The notes below the pieces were generated by a model. That model was given only the letters and a program-made list of their open reading frames with translations. It was not told where the DNA came from and did not search any database. Positions 9,094-19,500 of a stretch of DNA of 64,000 nucleotides are shown here, piece after piece; position 1 is the stretch's first letter; every line of letters starts with the position of its first letter. The stretch covers positions 868,001 to 932,000 of the forward strand of contig OZ241330.1 in assembly GCA_965200045.1 (NCBI GenBank), written 5' to 3'. The stretch comes from Bin25 sp026709415 (GTDB lineage Bacteria; Bacteroidota; Bacteroidia; Flavobacteriales; Flavobacteriaceae). Position numbers and translations under genes: made by a program.

Positions 9094-10194
9094 TTACAAG
9101 AAGATGGTTTTCCCTTTTTTTACCGCTTGATCACAGGCTAGAGCGATTTGAAGACTTTCCAAAGCTTGTTGTAAATGATCTCTAAGATCATGATTCTGAG
9201 TGATGGCTCTATAGAAATAATCTTGTTCATTATCGCAAAGTTCTTGATGTGATGGATCGTCTCGGTATCTGATAAACTCATCACTTTTGGTGAATTGGCC
9301 TTTATAATCAATAGCAGCGTGATGGATTTTTATCACATTTGATTTGGTATGTTTCTCGATATCATCTGATCCCGAATCATAAGTTCCTTCTTCTGAAATG
9401 ATCGACACCGAACCTTTAGGACCCATGACATCTTTAATAAAAAAAGCGGTTTCACTAATCATGGGGCCCCATCCAGCTTCATACCATCCAACGGAACCAT
9501 CATCAAATCTGATTTGTAATTGACCATAATTATAATTATCCTTTGAAACCTCATCACTCAAGCGAACCCCAATGGCTGATACACTTACGGGCTTCGATTG
9601 AACCATTTGACACATCACATCTAAGTAATGAACACCACAGTCAACAATAGGGCTTAACGAGGCCATTAAGCTTTTATGAACAAGCCACATATGACCACTG
9701 CTTTGTTGATTTAAATTCATTCGCATCACCAAGGGTTTTCCCAGTTGATGCGCTTGATTGATAAATTCGACCCAAACTCTGTGGTGCCTCAATATGTACC
9801 CAACAACCACTTGCTTTTGTTTTTCATTGGCTAAATTGATTAGCTTTTGGCAATCTTCAACAGTTGTGGCTAATGGCTTTTCAATAAAAACATGACAATT
9901 GTGTTGGAGAGCTAAACAACCAAACTCATAATGGGTATCAGGATAAGTACAAACACAAACCGCATCGGGTTTTGTATTTCTTAAAGCGGAAGGGTAATCT
10001 TCAAATAATTCGTAATTACTATTTAATTCTTTCTGAAGCTTGTTCTTATTATCACTTTGATCAACCAGTCCTACAATTTCAAACCCATCATGTCGGTGGT
10101 ATGATTTAGCATGGGAAGAACCCATATTACCGCATCCCACTACCAATACTCGGATTAATGCGTTAGAACTAGTTGAGTCAGCCGATTTCTTCAT
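9094..10194 (-). CDS. Gfo/Idh/MocA-family NAD(P)-dependent oxidoreductase
   Basis: A cytoplasmic dehydrogenase acting on a sugar, inositol or a related polyol. The protein has 366 residues. The N-terminal Rossmann fold shows VLVVGCGNMGSSHAKSYH (GxGxxG at 20-25) and the family signature EKPLA at 105-109. The C-terminal substrate domain contains SPIVDCGVHYLDV, with the likely catalytic-site His. The stop is 147 bp upstream of the end region of the sulfatase gene and both are on the minus strand, so it may be co-transcribed with the sulfatase. That would fit breakdown of a sulfated sugar. The exact substrate is not visible. Confidence 0.92.
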   Translation of the reverse strand: MKKSADSTSSNALIRVLVVGCGNMGSSHAKSYHRHDGFEIVGLVDQSDNKNKLQKELNSNYELFEDYPSALRNTKPDAVCVCTYPDTHYEFGCLALQHNCHVFIEKPLATTVEDCQKLINLANEKQKQVVVGYILRHHRVWVEFINQAHQLGKPLVMRMNLNQQSSGHMWLVHKSLMASLSPIVDCGVHYLDVMCQMVQSKPVSVSAIGVRLSDEVSKDNYNYGQLQIRFDDGSVGWYEAGWGPMISETAFFIKDVMGPKGSVSIISEEGTYDSGSDDIEKHTKSNVIKIHHAAIDYKGQFTKSDEFIRYRDDPSHQELCDNEQDYFYRAITQNHDLRDHLQQALESLQIALACDQAVKKGKTIFL

Positions 10195-10341
10195 GGTGTA
10201 TTTGATTTGATGGGTCTGTAAGAATACAAGAACAAATATTAGAAATTTTCATCACTAAGGTGTGTCAATTGAAGAGTATTATTCTATCAAAATCTATTGA
10301 ATCTCCGTTTCTATACAGGTTAAAAATTGATTTTCAAGTGG

Positions 10342-11937
10342 CTAACGAGATAAATAGCGATCTAAATGCATTTGATTTAATTCATCTGAATCGCCATAAT
10401 GCTCTCGCAATTCTTGTAATTGTTGATGCAATCGCTCTCGAATAGGGGTATAATCCGCATGATTATAGACGTTATTCATTTCGCTTGGGTCTTTTTCCAA
10501 ATCATACAGTTCCCATTCATCAACATCGTAGTAAAAATGCATCAATTTATAGCGGTTGGTACGAATTCCGTAATGCCTTTTGACCATGTGAACTGAAGGA
10601 TATTCATAATAGGTATAATAGATGGCTTCACGCCAATCGGTGGATTGATTGTTAAGCAATTTTCGAAATGATTTTCCTTGGTATTCTTCCGGGATATCAA
10701 TATCAGCATAGTGTAAAATAGTAGGAGCTAAATCTAAATTTTGTACCAATTGAGTCACTTGGGTTCCCGGGGAAATTTCATTAGGATATTGAATCAATAG
10801 GGGAGTTCGCAATGATTCTTCATACATGAAGCGTTTATCAAACCAACCATGTTCTCCTAAATAAAACCCTTGATCTGAAGTATAGATCACAACGGTATTT
10901 TCAATGAGGTTATTTTCTTGGAGATATTCCATGACCTGACCAACACCGTCATCGATGGATTGAACGGTCCGGAGATAGTCTTTGATGTATCGATTGAATT
11001 TCCATAAGGCAATCTCTTTTTCAGTCATTGATTCATAGTTCTGGAGAAAGGCTTTGTTTTTTGGCTCATAGGCATCATGCCATGCTTTTTTCTGTTGGTC
11101 ATCGAATCGGTCCAATTGGTTTAAGAATCTAGTGGATGACCGTCCGAAAGGATCTTCTACTAATTTAAAATCATGTCCCCATCTGCCGTGTCCCCCAGAG
11201 CCATGAGCCTTGGCTAACTCTTCTTCTGTGGCATGAATTTGCATTTCTTGAGTTTTGGCAGCCGTTCCACGATGGCTGTAATCATCAAAAAAGTTATCAG
11301 GCGGATCAAATGTTTTGTCATCAAAGAGCGTCAAGTATTTTTCTTCGGCTTTCCAATTTCGATGAGGGGCTTTTTGATTGTAAATCAAAAGAAAAGGTTG
11401 GTTATTTTCTCTTTTGGTCTCTAACCAATCCAAAGCTAGTTCTGTTGTAATGGGAGTTACATGACCGTTAATTCGTTGGGTTTGGCCATTGATAATAAAA
11501 TCGGGATTATAGTAATGCCCTTGTCCAGGAAGGACAGCCGAATAATCAAATCCCTGAGGAGAACCTCGAAGGTGTATTTTACCAATGAGTGCCGTTTGGT
11601 ATCCAGCGGATTGAAGTCTTTTGGCAAAATTGTCTTGATCCCAATTGAAGTCTTGAATATTATCAACTTTTCCATTGATAAAACTGTGCTTTCCAGTAAG
11701 CATGACGGCTCGAGAAGGAGCACAAATGGAATTGGTAACAAAACTATTGGTGAAAATGGCCCCATTTTGGGCGATACGATCTATGTATGGCGTATGGTTT
11801 AATCCGTGGCCGTAGGCACTGATGGCTTGATAGGCATGATCATCAGACATAATCAAAACAATATTGGGTTTGGTTGCCGGTTCCTTGATGGAAGCACTGG
11901 CAACAAACAAAAACAACAATAAATAGTGGATCTTCAA
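10342..11937 (-). CDS. Secreted type I sulfatase (S1 family, Cys-type)
   Basis: Hydrolyses sulfate esters, probably from a marine or host-derived polysaccharide, in the periplasm or outside the cell. The protein has 531 residues with a short signal peptide (about 1-17). The metal-binding pair is in NIVLIMSDDH (D32, D33). The formylglycine motif C72-A-P-S-R marks a Cys-type enzyme that needs an anaerobic or copper-type maturase encoded elsewhere. The stretches SDQGFYLGEHGWFDKRFMYE and RTPLLIQYP resemble the heparan/N-acetylglucosamine-6-sulfatase-like S1 branch. The C-terminal DLEKDPSEMNN is the usual sulfatase tail. The real substrate is unknown. Confidence 0.93.
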   Translation of the reverse strand: MKIHYLLLFLFVASASIKEPATKPNIVLIMSDDHAYQAISAYGHGLNHTPYIDRIAQNGAIFTNSFVTNSICAPSRAVMLTGKHSFINGKVDNIQDFNWDQDNFAKRLQSAGYQTALIGKIHLRGSPQGFDYSAVLPGQGHYYNPDFIINGQTQRINGHVTPITTELALDWLETKRENNQPFLLIYNQKAPHRNWKAEEKYLTLFDDKTFDPPDNFFDDYSHRGTAAKTQEMQIHATEEELAKAHGSGGHGRWGHDFKLVEDPFGRSSTRFLNQLDRFDDQQKKAWHDAYEPKNKAFLQNYESMTEKEIALWKFNRYIKDYLRTVQSIDDGVGQVMEYLQENNLIENTVVIYTSDQGFYLGEHGWFDKRFMYEESLRTPLLIQYPNEISPGTQVTQLVQNLDLAPTILHYADIDIPEEYQGKSFRKLLNNQSTDWREAIYYTYYEYPSVHMVKRHYGIRTNRYKLMHFYYDVDEWELYDLEKDPSEMNNVYNHADYTPIRERLHQQLQELREHYGDSDELNQMHLDRYLSR

Positions 11938-12083
11938 AACTCAAAAATTAACAATCACAAGTTAAATATTTTGATTAAATTCATGATAGTTTTATTGTGT
12001 TGAATCAATAGAAATCGGATACGCAATAGAATCATAAATGGTTCTTTTGACGATACATTACAAAATTTGCATTTTAATAGATA

Positions 12084-12091
12084 TACATTTG
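12084..12091 (+). promoter_or_regulatory. Possible -7 element of the PAP2/haloperoxidase-like gene
   Basis: TACATTTG fits the Bacteroidota -7 consensus TAnnTTTG. A TTG lies at 12067-12069, only 14 bp upstream, shorter than the usual 17-23, so the promoter is tentative. It would give a leader of about 26 nt before the ATG at 12124. Confidence 0.4.
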
Positions 12092-12123
12092 TCCATCAAA
12101 TTTCCTTGTAAGTATTTATTCCC

Positions 12124-13521
12124 ATGTTAAATGCCAGTAAAATAAGACTCGTAATAATTCTGATGATATCTGTTGTTATGATCGTTGTTATTACGACCAA
12201 TCGAGAGGTGTTTAATAGAAGTTATTCGCATGCAATAGTCAATGACCCAGAATATTTTCAGGCGTCGATTAAAAATTTGACCGACGTTATAGTTTATGAT
12301 ATTTTTTCACCTCCTGTAGCTTCTAGGGTTTATTTATACCCTTGTGTGGCTGCATATGAAATAATGGCCCATTTTAATCCCAATGATTATAATAGCTTGG
12401 TTGGACAAATCAAAGAACTTCAACGCATACCAGTCCCTGAAAATGACAAGGTGAATCCCAATTTATCGGCTTTATATGCCTTTAATGAAGTTGGAAAAAG
12501 TTTGATTTTTTCTGAAGATCGGTACAATATTTATGTCAATGAATTGGAGAAATCCATTAAAAATTTAGGAGTTCCCAAATGGGTGCGTAAAGCTTCTAAA
12601 GAATATGGGATGTTAGTGGCTAATCATATTAAAGAATGGGCCAGTGGGGATTTATACAATCAAACCAGAACATGGCCTAAATACACCATTTTACAACCCG
12701 ATCAATATTGGAAACCGACTCCTCCCGATTATATGGATGGTATCGAGCCCCACTGGAAAGATATCCGAACCATGGTCATCGATTCTTCTAATCAATTTGA
12801 CCCCAAACCACCCATTGAATTCAATCTAGAAGAAGGTTCTCCATTTCAAAAGCAATTATATCAGGTTTATCAAGTGAGTCAACAACTCGATCGAGAGCAA
12901 GTTGAAATCGCTAAATTCTGGGACTGCAATCCTTATGTGACTCACCATCGAGGTCATGCCATGTTTGCTACCAAAAAAATCACTCCCGGTGGTCATTGGA
13001 TTGGTATCACGGCTATTGCTACTCGTCAAGCCCAAAGTAGTTTTGAAGAAACTATTGATGCTTATGTCAATGTGGCTATTACCCTTTTTGATGCATTTAT
13101 CAGTTGTTGGGAAGAAAAATGGGATACCCTGGTGGTGCGTCCTGAGACTTTAATCAATGCCTATTATGATGTCCAATGGACCCCTTTGTTACAAACACCC
13201 CCTTTTCCTGAATATACTTCCGGACATTCAGTAATTTCTTCAGCTGCAGCGGTCAAACTAACGGATTTATTTGGTGATAACTTTTCATATTTGGACACGA
13301 TTGAAATGGAATATGGACTTCCGGCAAGAAAATTTAATTCGTTTATTGAAGCCTCTCAAGAAGCTGCAATATCTAGGCTTTATGGAGGCATCCATTACAT
13401 GATGGCCATTGATGAAGGAGTGGAGCAAGGATTACAACTGGGGCGACATATTGTTGAGAATCTTCAAACCAAAAATCAAACATCCTATGCTCAAATGAAC
13501 TACCTTTCAACTGGTAAATAG
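12124..13521 (+). CDS. Vanadium haloperoxidase/PAP2-superfamily phosphatase-like protein
   Basis: A 465-residue protein with an N-terminal membrane anchor or signal segment (about 8-24). It carries the three PAP2/haloperoxidase motifs in order: K332-x6-R339-P340 (KWDTLVVRP), PEYTSGHS at 362-369 and SRLYGGIHY at 417-425, with the expected catalytic His residues in SGH and GGIHY. In this Bacteroidota family, acid-phosphatase activity is more likely than halide oxidation, because the active site is shared between the two. It acts in the periplasm. It is divergent from the sulfatase gene across a 186-bp promoter region and has no partner in an operon. Confidence 0.88.
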   Translation: MLNASKIRLVIILMISVVMIVVITTNREVFNRSYSHAIVNDPEYFQASIKNLTDVIVYDIFSPPVASRVYLYPCVAAYEIMAHFNPNDYNSLVGQIKELQRIPVPENDKVNPNLSALYAFNEVGKSLIFSEDRYNIYVNELEKSIKNLGVPKWVRKASKEYGMLVANHIKEWASGDLYNQTRTWPKYTILQPDQYWKPTPPDYMDGIEPHWKDIRTMVIDSSNQFDPKPPIEFNLEEGSPFQKQLYQVYQVSQQLDREQVEIAKFWDCNPYVTHHRGHAMFATKKITPGGHWIGITAIATRQAQSSFEETIDAYVNVAITLFDAFISCWEEKWDTLVVRPETLINAYYDVQWTPLLQTPPFPEYTSGHSVISSAAAVKLTDLFGDNFSYLDTIEMEYGLPARKFNSFIEASQEAAISRLYGGIHYMMAIDEGVEQGLQLGRHIVENLQTKNQTSYAQMNYLSTGK

Positions 13522-13650
13522 AGATAATAATTAGTGTTTTGCCATTTTTAATTATTAAAAAATAAACTGGACATCATTGCCCTAGATATTCCACTAGGTC
13601 ATAAATCACATTCAAATTATGAAGTCAAAATCAGAGGTGTTTAATATCAT

Positions 13651-13658
13651 TACTTTTG
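13651..13658 (+). promoter_or_regulatory. Possible -7 element of the maeB-ruvA-sprA operon
   Basis: TACTTTTG fits TAnnTTTG and sits 19 bp before the maeB ATG, which implies a very short leader. No TTG is found at the proper distance upstream, so only the -7 half is supported. Confidence 0.35.
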
Positions 13659-13677
13659 TTGGTGTATCATAAAATAA

Positions 13678-15975
13678 ATGAGTACTCAAAGATTTAATGA
13701 AAGGGCCCTGGATTACCATCAAAAGCCCAGACCTGGAAAAATAGAAGTTGTACCGACTAAAAATTATAGTACCCAACGCGACTTATCATATGCTTATTCC
13801 CCTGGTGTCGCCGTACCATCATTAGAGATAGTCAAAGATCGGAGCACGGCTTACAAATACACCAATAAGGGAAATTTGGTTGCTGTTATATCCAATGGAA
13901 GCGCCGTTTTGGGACTGGGAAATATTGGACCAGATGCTTCTAAACCCGTTATGGAAGGTAAAGGCCTTCTATTTAAAATATTTGCCGATATCGATGTGTT
14001 TGATATTGAAATCAATGCAGAAAATCCCAAAGATTTTATAGAAACGGTTAAACGGATTGCCCCAACCTTTGGTGGCATCAATCTCGAGGATATCAAAGCT
14101 CCTGAAGCTTTTGAAATCGAAAAAAGATTAAAAGCCGAACTGCCCATTCCTGTAATTCATGATGATCAACATGGTACGGCTATTATTTCATGTGCTGCTC
14201 TAATCAATGCTTTAGAAATTGTCGAAAAAAAGATCGATCAAGTGAACATGGTTGTATTGGGCGCAGGAGCAGCTGCTATTTCTTGTACTAATTTGTATTG
14301 TGATTTTGGACTTAAAAAACAAAACGTGGTCATGGTGGACAGTAAGGGCGTTATTCGAACGGATCGCTCCCATTTAACGCCACAAAAAAAATTATATGCT
14401 ACGGACAAAAATCTCCACACCCTAGAACAGGCCATCAATGGAGCGGATGTTTTGATTGGACTATCAGGTCCCAATATACTAACGCCTGAAATGCTTAGAT
14501 CAATGGCTGATAATCCCATCGTATTTGCTATGGCCAATCCCAATCCTGAAATCGAATATCCATTGGCTATCGAAGTCCGAGATGATGTGATTATGGCCAC
14601 TGGACGATCGGATTATCCCAATCAAGTCAATAACGTGTTAGGGTTTCCTTTTCTATTCAGAGGGGCTTTAGATGTTCGGGCAACAGCGATCAACGAACCA
14701 ATGAAGCGAGCCACCGTGCAAGCCTTGGCGGATTTGGCCAAAGAACCCGTTCCAGAAACCGTCAATGTCGCTTATGACAAAACCAGATTACATTTTGGTA
14801 GAGAGTATATCATTCCAAAACCTTTTGATCCTAGATTGATTACACGGATCCCTTTGGCAGTTGCTAAAGCCGCCGTCGAATCAGGGGTCGCTACGCAACC
14901 CATTCAAGACTGGGAGAAATATCAGGAAGATTTGGCGTATCGAGTGGGGGGAGATAGTAAAAAAACCGTTCGATTGATACAAGATCGAGCCAAACTTTCA
15001 CCCAAAAGAATCGTATTTGCTGAAGCTGAACATCTTGAAATATTGAGAGCCGCCCAAATAATTCATGAAGAAAAAATCGGAGTTCCGATTTTATTGGGAG
15101 AATATCGTCGAGTAGCTTCATTAATGCAGTCTCTTGATTTTGATTTTGAAGATGTAGAAATTATAAACATCCAATCTGAAGAACAACAAGAAAAGAAAAA
15201 ATCCTACGCACAACAATTTTGGGATTCTAAAAAGAGAAGAGGTAGAACCTTATATAACTCTCAAATTCTCATGAATGAACCAAATTATTTTGGTTCGATG
15301 ATGGTTCGAGCTGGAGATGCCGATGCCATGATATCGGGATATGCTCAAAGTTATCCAGCCGTTATTAAACCTATTTTAAGTACGGCACAAAGACCTATCA
15401 ATAGCCGAACCATTGCCGCGACCAATTTGATGGTTACCCGAAGAGGACCGCTATTTTTGTCAGATACAACCATCAATGTTGATCCGAGTAGTGAAGAATT
15501 GGTAAAAATTGCCGAGATGACCGCACAAACGGTTAAAATGTTTGGTTATCAACCCGTTATGGCCATGCTTTCCTTTTCAAATTTTGGTTCTTCACCATTT
15601 CCACAAGCCCAAAAAGTGAGTGAAGCGGTTAAAATTTTACACCAAACCCAACCCGATTTGATTGTTGACGGTCCGATACAATGTGATTTTGCATTGAGCA
15701 ATAAATTATTGGCAGGGGGTTTTCCTTTTTCTAGTTTAAACGGGAAAAAAGTAAACACGCTTATTTTCCCCAATTTAGATGCCGCAAACATTACTTATAA
15801 ATTGATGAAAGAATTAAATGGAACGCTATCCATAGGCCCTATTTTGATGGGATTAAACAAATCCATTCACGTATTACAGTTTAGAGCATCAATTCAAGAA
15901 ATAGTCAATATGGCCGCGGTTGCTGTTATTGATGCTCAGTGGAAATCATCTCAAGAATCATGTACTCTTTTTTAA
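13678..15975 (+). CDS. maeB: NADP-dependent malic enzyme with C-terminal phosphotransacetylase-like domain
   Basis: Decarboxylates malate to pyruvate in the cytoplasm, making NADPH. It has 765 residues, the usual length of the hybrid MaeB type. The N-terminal malic domain shows YAYSPGVAVP near 42. The NAD(P)-binding domain includes VIHDDQHGTAII near 160 and VLGAGAAAIS near 195. The C-terminal third, from about 430, is homologous to phosphotransacetylase (RIVFAEAEH, then GPIQCDFALS and NLDAANITYK) and is regulatory rather than catalytic in characterised enzymes. The ruvA start lies inside its last codons. The maeB-ruvA-sprA order is conserved in flavobacteria. Confidence 0.95.
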   Translation: MSTQRFNERALDYHQKPRPGKIEVVPTKNYSTQRDLSYAYSPGVAVPSLEIVKDRSTAYKYTNKGNLVAVISNGSAVLGLGNIGPDASKPVMEGKGLLFKIFADIDVFDIEINAENPKDFIETVKRIAPTFGGINLEDIKAPEAFEIEKRLKAELPIPVIHDDQHGTAIISCAALINALEIVEKKIDQVNMVVLGAGAAAISCTNLYCDFGLKKQNVVMVDSKGVIRTDRSHLTPQKKLYATDKNLHTLEQAINGADVLIGLSGPNILTPEMLRSMADNPIVFAMANPNPEIEYPLAIEVRDDVIMATGRSDYPNQVNNVLGFPFLFRGALDVRATAINEPMKRATVQALADLAKEPVPETVNVAYDKTRLHFGREYIIPKPFDPRLITRIPLAVAKAAVESGVATQPIQDWEKYQEDLAYRVGGDSKKTVRLIQDRAKLSPKRIVFAEAEHLEILRAAQIIHEEKIGVPILLGEYRRVASLMQSLDFDFEDVEIINIQSEEQQEKKKSYAQQFWDSKKRRGRTLYNSQILMNEPNYFGSMMVRAGDADAMISGYAQSYPAVIKPILSTAQRPINSRTIAATNLMVTRRGPLFLSDTTINVDPSSEELVKIAEMTAQTVKMFGYQPVMAMLSFSNFGSSPFPQAQKVSEAVKILHQTQPDLIVDGPIQCDFALSNKLLAGGFPFSSLNGKKVNTLIFPNLDAANITYKLMKELNGTLSIGPILMGLNKSIHVLQFRASIQEIVNMAAVAVIDAQWKSSQESCTLF

Positions 15976-16559
15976 AAGGAATTATTGTTGGTAATAGTCC
16001 CACATCAGTAGTGATGGATTGTAATGGCATCGGGTACGAATTACAAACCTCTCTTCATACCTCTTCACAAATTAAAGTTGACAAACATCAACCCTGTCTT
16101 TTACATACCTACTTGCAAGTCAGAGAGGATTCGCATACGTTGTTTGGATTTTTATCCAAATTTGAAAAAGAAATATTCAAATTATTGATAACCGTTTCTG
16201 GTATCAGTGGATCGACAGCCCGTAATATTTTATCTTCTTTGACGCCAAATGATGTGCATCAAGCCATCATCAATCAAGATTTACACACCATAAAGTCGTG
16301 TAAAGGCATTGGATTAAAAACGGCTCAACGACTCTGTATCGAACTCAAAGACAAAATGATGCGGTTATCATCGACAGACAAGTCATCGATTTCGACCGTT
16401 GGAAATCAAAAAGATGAAGTGATTAGGGCGCTTGAAGTATTGGGATATTCCAAAAGAATTTCAGAACAAATCGTTGTCCAAATTATAGCAAAAGAATCTC
16501 AGGATTACGATATATCTTCTCTATTAAAAAAAGCGCTCAACCAACTACAGGCTCGTTGA
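15960..16559 (+). CDS. ruvA: Holliday junction branch-migration protein RuvA
   Basis: The DNA-binding subunit of the RuvABC resolvasome, acting as tetramers on Holliday junctions. It has 199 residues from the ATG at 15960. That start gives the family N-terminus MYSFLKGIIVGNSPTSVVMD, and an in-frame ATG at 15939 would add seven unrelated residues. Domain I ends near 65. The helix-hairpin-helix region includes GISGSTARNIL and SCKGIGLKTAQRL. The C-terminal domain III, which contacts RuvB, begins around 150 (DEVIRALEVLGY). The gene overlaps the end of maeB by 16 bp and precedes sprA by 6 bp. Confidence 0.95.
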   Translation: MYSFLKGIIVGNSPTSVVMDCNGIGYELQTSLHTSSQIKVDKHQPCLLHTYLQVREDSHTLFGFLSKFEKEIFKLLITVSGISGSTARNILSSLTPNDVHQAIINQDLHTIKSCKGIGLKTAQRLCIELKDKMMRLSSTDKSSISTVGNQKDEVIRALEVLGYSKRISEQIVVQIIAKESQDYDISSLLKKALNQLQAR

Positions 16560-16565
16560 CAAAAT

Positions 16566-19500
16566 ATGGGTTTTACTGTTAAACAGTGCGTAGCTATTTC
16601 ATTTCTTATACTTTTTACACATATCGGTTACCAATTAAAGGGACAACAAAACCCCTCTTGGTGGTCTCATCAAACTAGTTTTTTTCTTCATAACCACCAA
16701 AACAATCTCTTTGGAAGATCATTAGCGATTCCAGAAAATTCACTTTGGTATTCTCAAAACTCGTTTGATTTCACAGACCATAACGATTTTTATCAATGGA
16801 CCAAAACCTTTGACAAGTTCAGCCCAAAATCTATGATGGGAGTCTCCTTGATTGATAGCACAAATAGTGGTTTATGGACCAATCAATTAAATCAGCAGTT
16901 TCAAAACCAAGATCGTCGAGGATTTATAGAAAATATTTTTGGCAATCAGGGAATCGAGTTTCAAATCAATGGTTCGCTTGGTGGCGGTTTTGAAGCCATT
17001 TACCAGCAAATTGACATACCACAAGGCAATCAAGCGGCTAGGAATAATCTCGATATAGGATTTGATCAATTCATCAATCTCAGTCTTAATGGCCGTATCG
17101 GAAAAAATGTGGATCTCATCACCAATTATGACTCCCAATCTACCTTTAGTTTCCAAAATGATTTTAAAATTCGATATAAAGGTTCTGATTTGAGTTTTGT
17201 CAACCCGATGCAAACTTTAAACAACCCAAATTTCATTCCATTTGTCCCCAGTCAAGAACCTCAACGAGACATCTATGGTGCTTTGTCTTCCGTTGAAGAA
17301 GAACTCTTCGGAAATAATCCATACAAAGACAATATCATACAAAATATAGAATTAGGGAGTCTAAGCATGCCCATCAAAAGCCATCTAATCGATGGGGTTG
17401 AAGACCTTTTTGGTTTGCGCACAGATTTAAAATTTGGTGATACCCACCTAACAGCTGTTGTTTCTCGTCAACGATCAGAAAGTCAAACCATAAAATCTCA
17501 AACCGATGGTCGTATCCAAACCATAGAATTCTCAGCCCTTGATTATCAAAGCAACCAGCATTATTTTTTGGCTCATTTTTTCAGGGATCATTATCAAGAG
17601 TGGCTTTCAAGCTACCCATACATACTTTCATCAATCCAAATCAACAGAATTGAAGTTTGGGTGACCAATCAGCAATATGACACCCAAGACATCCGGAGCA
17701 TTGTTGCTATTTCGGACTTGGGGGAATCTTCTCCTGAAAAAACCACATTGGATGCTCAAGCCCCTAACTTTTTTAACACATCAAACACCAATCGTCCGCC
17801 AGCAAATCAAAACAATATACTTGATTTTACTGGCGAATCTTCCAATTCGGTACTCAATAACAACATATATAATGTATCGAACCTTCAACAAGGTTTTGGC
17901 AGTTTAGGCCCTTTTGTTCAAGAAGGAATCGACTATGAATTAGTTCAAAATGCTGTCCTATTGCCTCCGGATCAATACACTTTAAATACTCAATTGGGTT
18001 ATCTATCACTAAATTTCCCGCTACAGGAGGATCAAGTATTGGCAGTCGCTTTTCAATACAGTTATAAAGGTGAAGTTTATCAAGTTGGAGAATTTTCAGA
18101 TTCAAACAATGATTTAAATGGCCAAAATGAATCTCAATTATTGCTTGTCAAATTATTGAAAAATACGCTGGGGCAATCCGACATCCCTTTATGGGATTTG
18201 ATGATGAAAAACATTTATTCTACAGGTTCTTTTAGAATTGACGAAGATGGATTTGGTTTGAATTTATATTACAATAATCCAAAAGAAGGCACCTATCTGG
18301 TGCCCGATGATCCCACTATCTGGCCTCAAGATTTAGAGAATAGATCGTTGTTGAATCTATTTAAACTAGACCAATTAAACAGTTATCAAGATCGGGTAGA
18401 ATTTGGTGATGGATTTTTTGATTTCATTCCCGGAATAACCATTGATCCTTCAAGAGGAAACATCATTTTCCCCGTCGTAGAACCTTTCGGTCAATATCTT
18501 TTTGATGTGTTATCAAGCTCTCCATCTGAAAACTACGATCAGTTAAATACGTATAATCTCAATCAAAAAAAATATGTCTTCCATCAGTTATATCAACAAA
18601 CCCTAGACTTAGTCCAACAAGACGGGGATCAAAACAATTTTTTATTTCAAATACAATTAAAATCACAATATGATGGTGGCATTTCATTAGGGGCGATCAA
18701 TATTCCCCGTGGTTCGGTTCGTGTCCGGTATTCAGGAAGGGCATTGCAAGAAGGCGTCGACTATATTGTCAATTACCAAGCAGGGATTGTCAGAATTATC
18801 AACCCCACAATTCTTTCCAGTGGATTACCAGTCGATATTTCTTTAGAAAATAACACCCTATTCAATAAACAAGCCAAACGGTTTTTGGGACTTCGAGTGG
18901 ATCATCGTATCAATAACCAGTTGCAAATCAATGGCACCTACTTAAATCTGAGTGAAAAACCATTGACTCAAAAAGCCATTTATGGACAAGAACCGGTAAA
19001 CAATCAAATTTTGGGGTTTGGATTTCATTATCAACAAAAACTCCCTTTTATAGATCGGTGGATAAGTAATTTACCGGGATCACGGGGGGAGAATCCTCAA
19101 CGTTCATTTATTACCTTCAATGCGGAAGTAGCCACATTAGAACTCAAAACCCCCAAGGACACAAACATTGATGGACAAGCCGTGTCATATATCGATGATT
19201 TTGAAACCTCGGGGATAAAAACAAGTTTAAAATCCCCATCGGATTGGATTTTGGCTTCTGTTCCAGGTCAAGGGGTTATGGGTTCCAACCAAAATGGGTT
19301 AGAAAGTGGTTTTGGTCGCAGTAAAATGGCATGGTATACCATTGACCCCATATTTTATAATCAAACCATTGATGGTATCGATTCCCAAGAACTATCTTCA
19401 AATAACACTAGACAAATATTCATAGAAGAATTATTTCCTCAAAGAGATCTGGTCAAGGGCACTTCTAGTATTCAAACCACTTTGGATTTAGCGTATTATC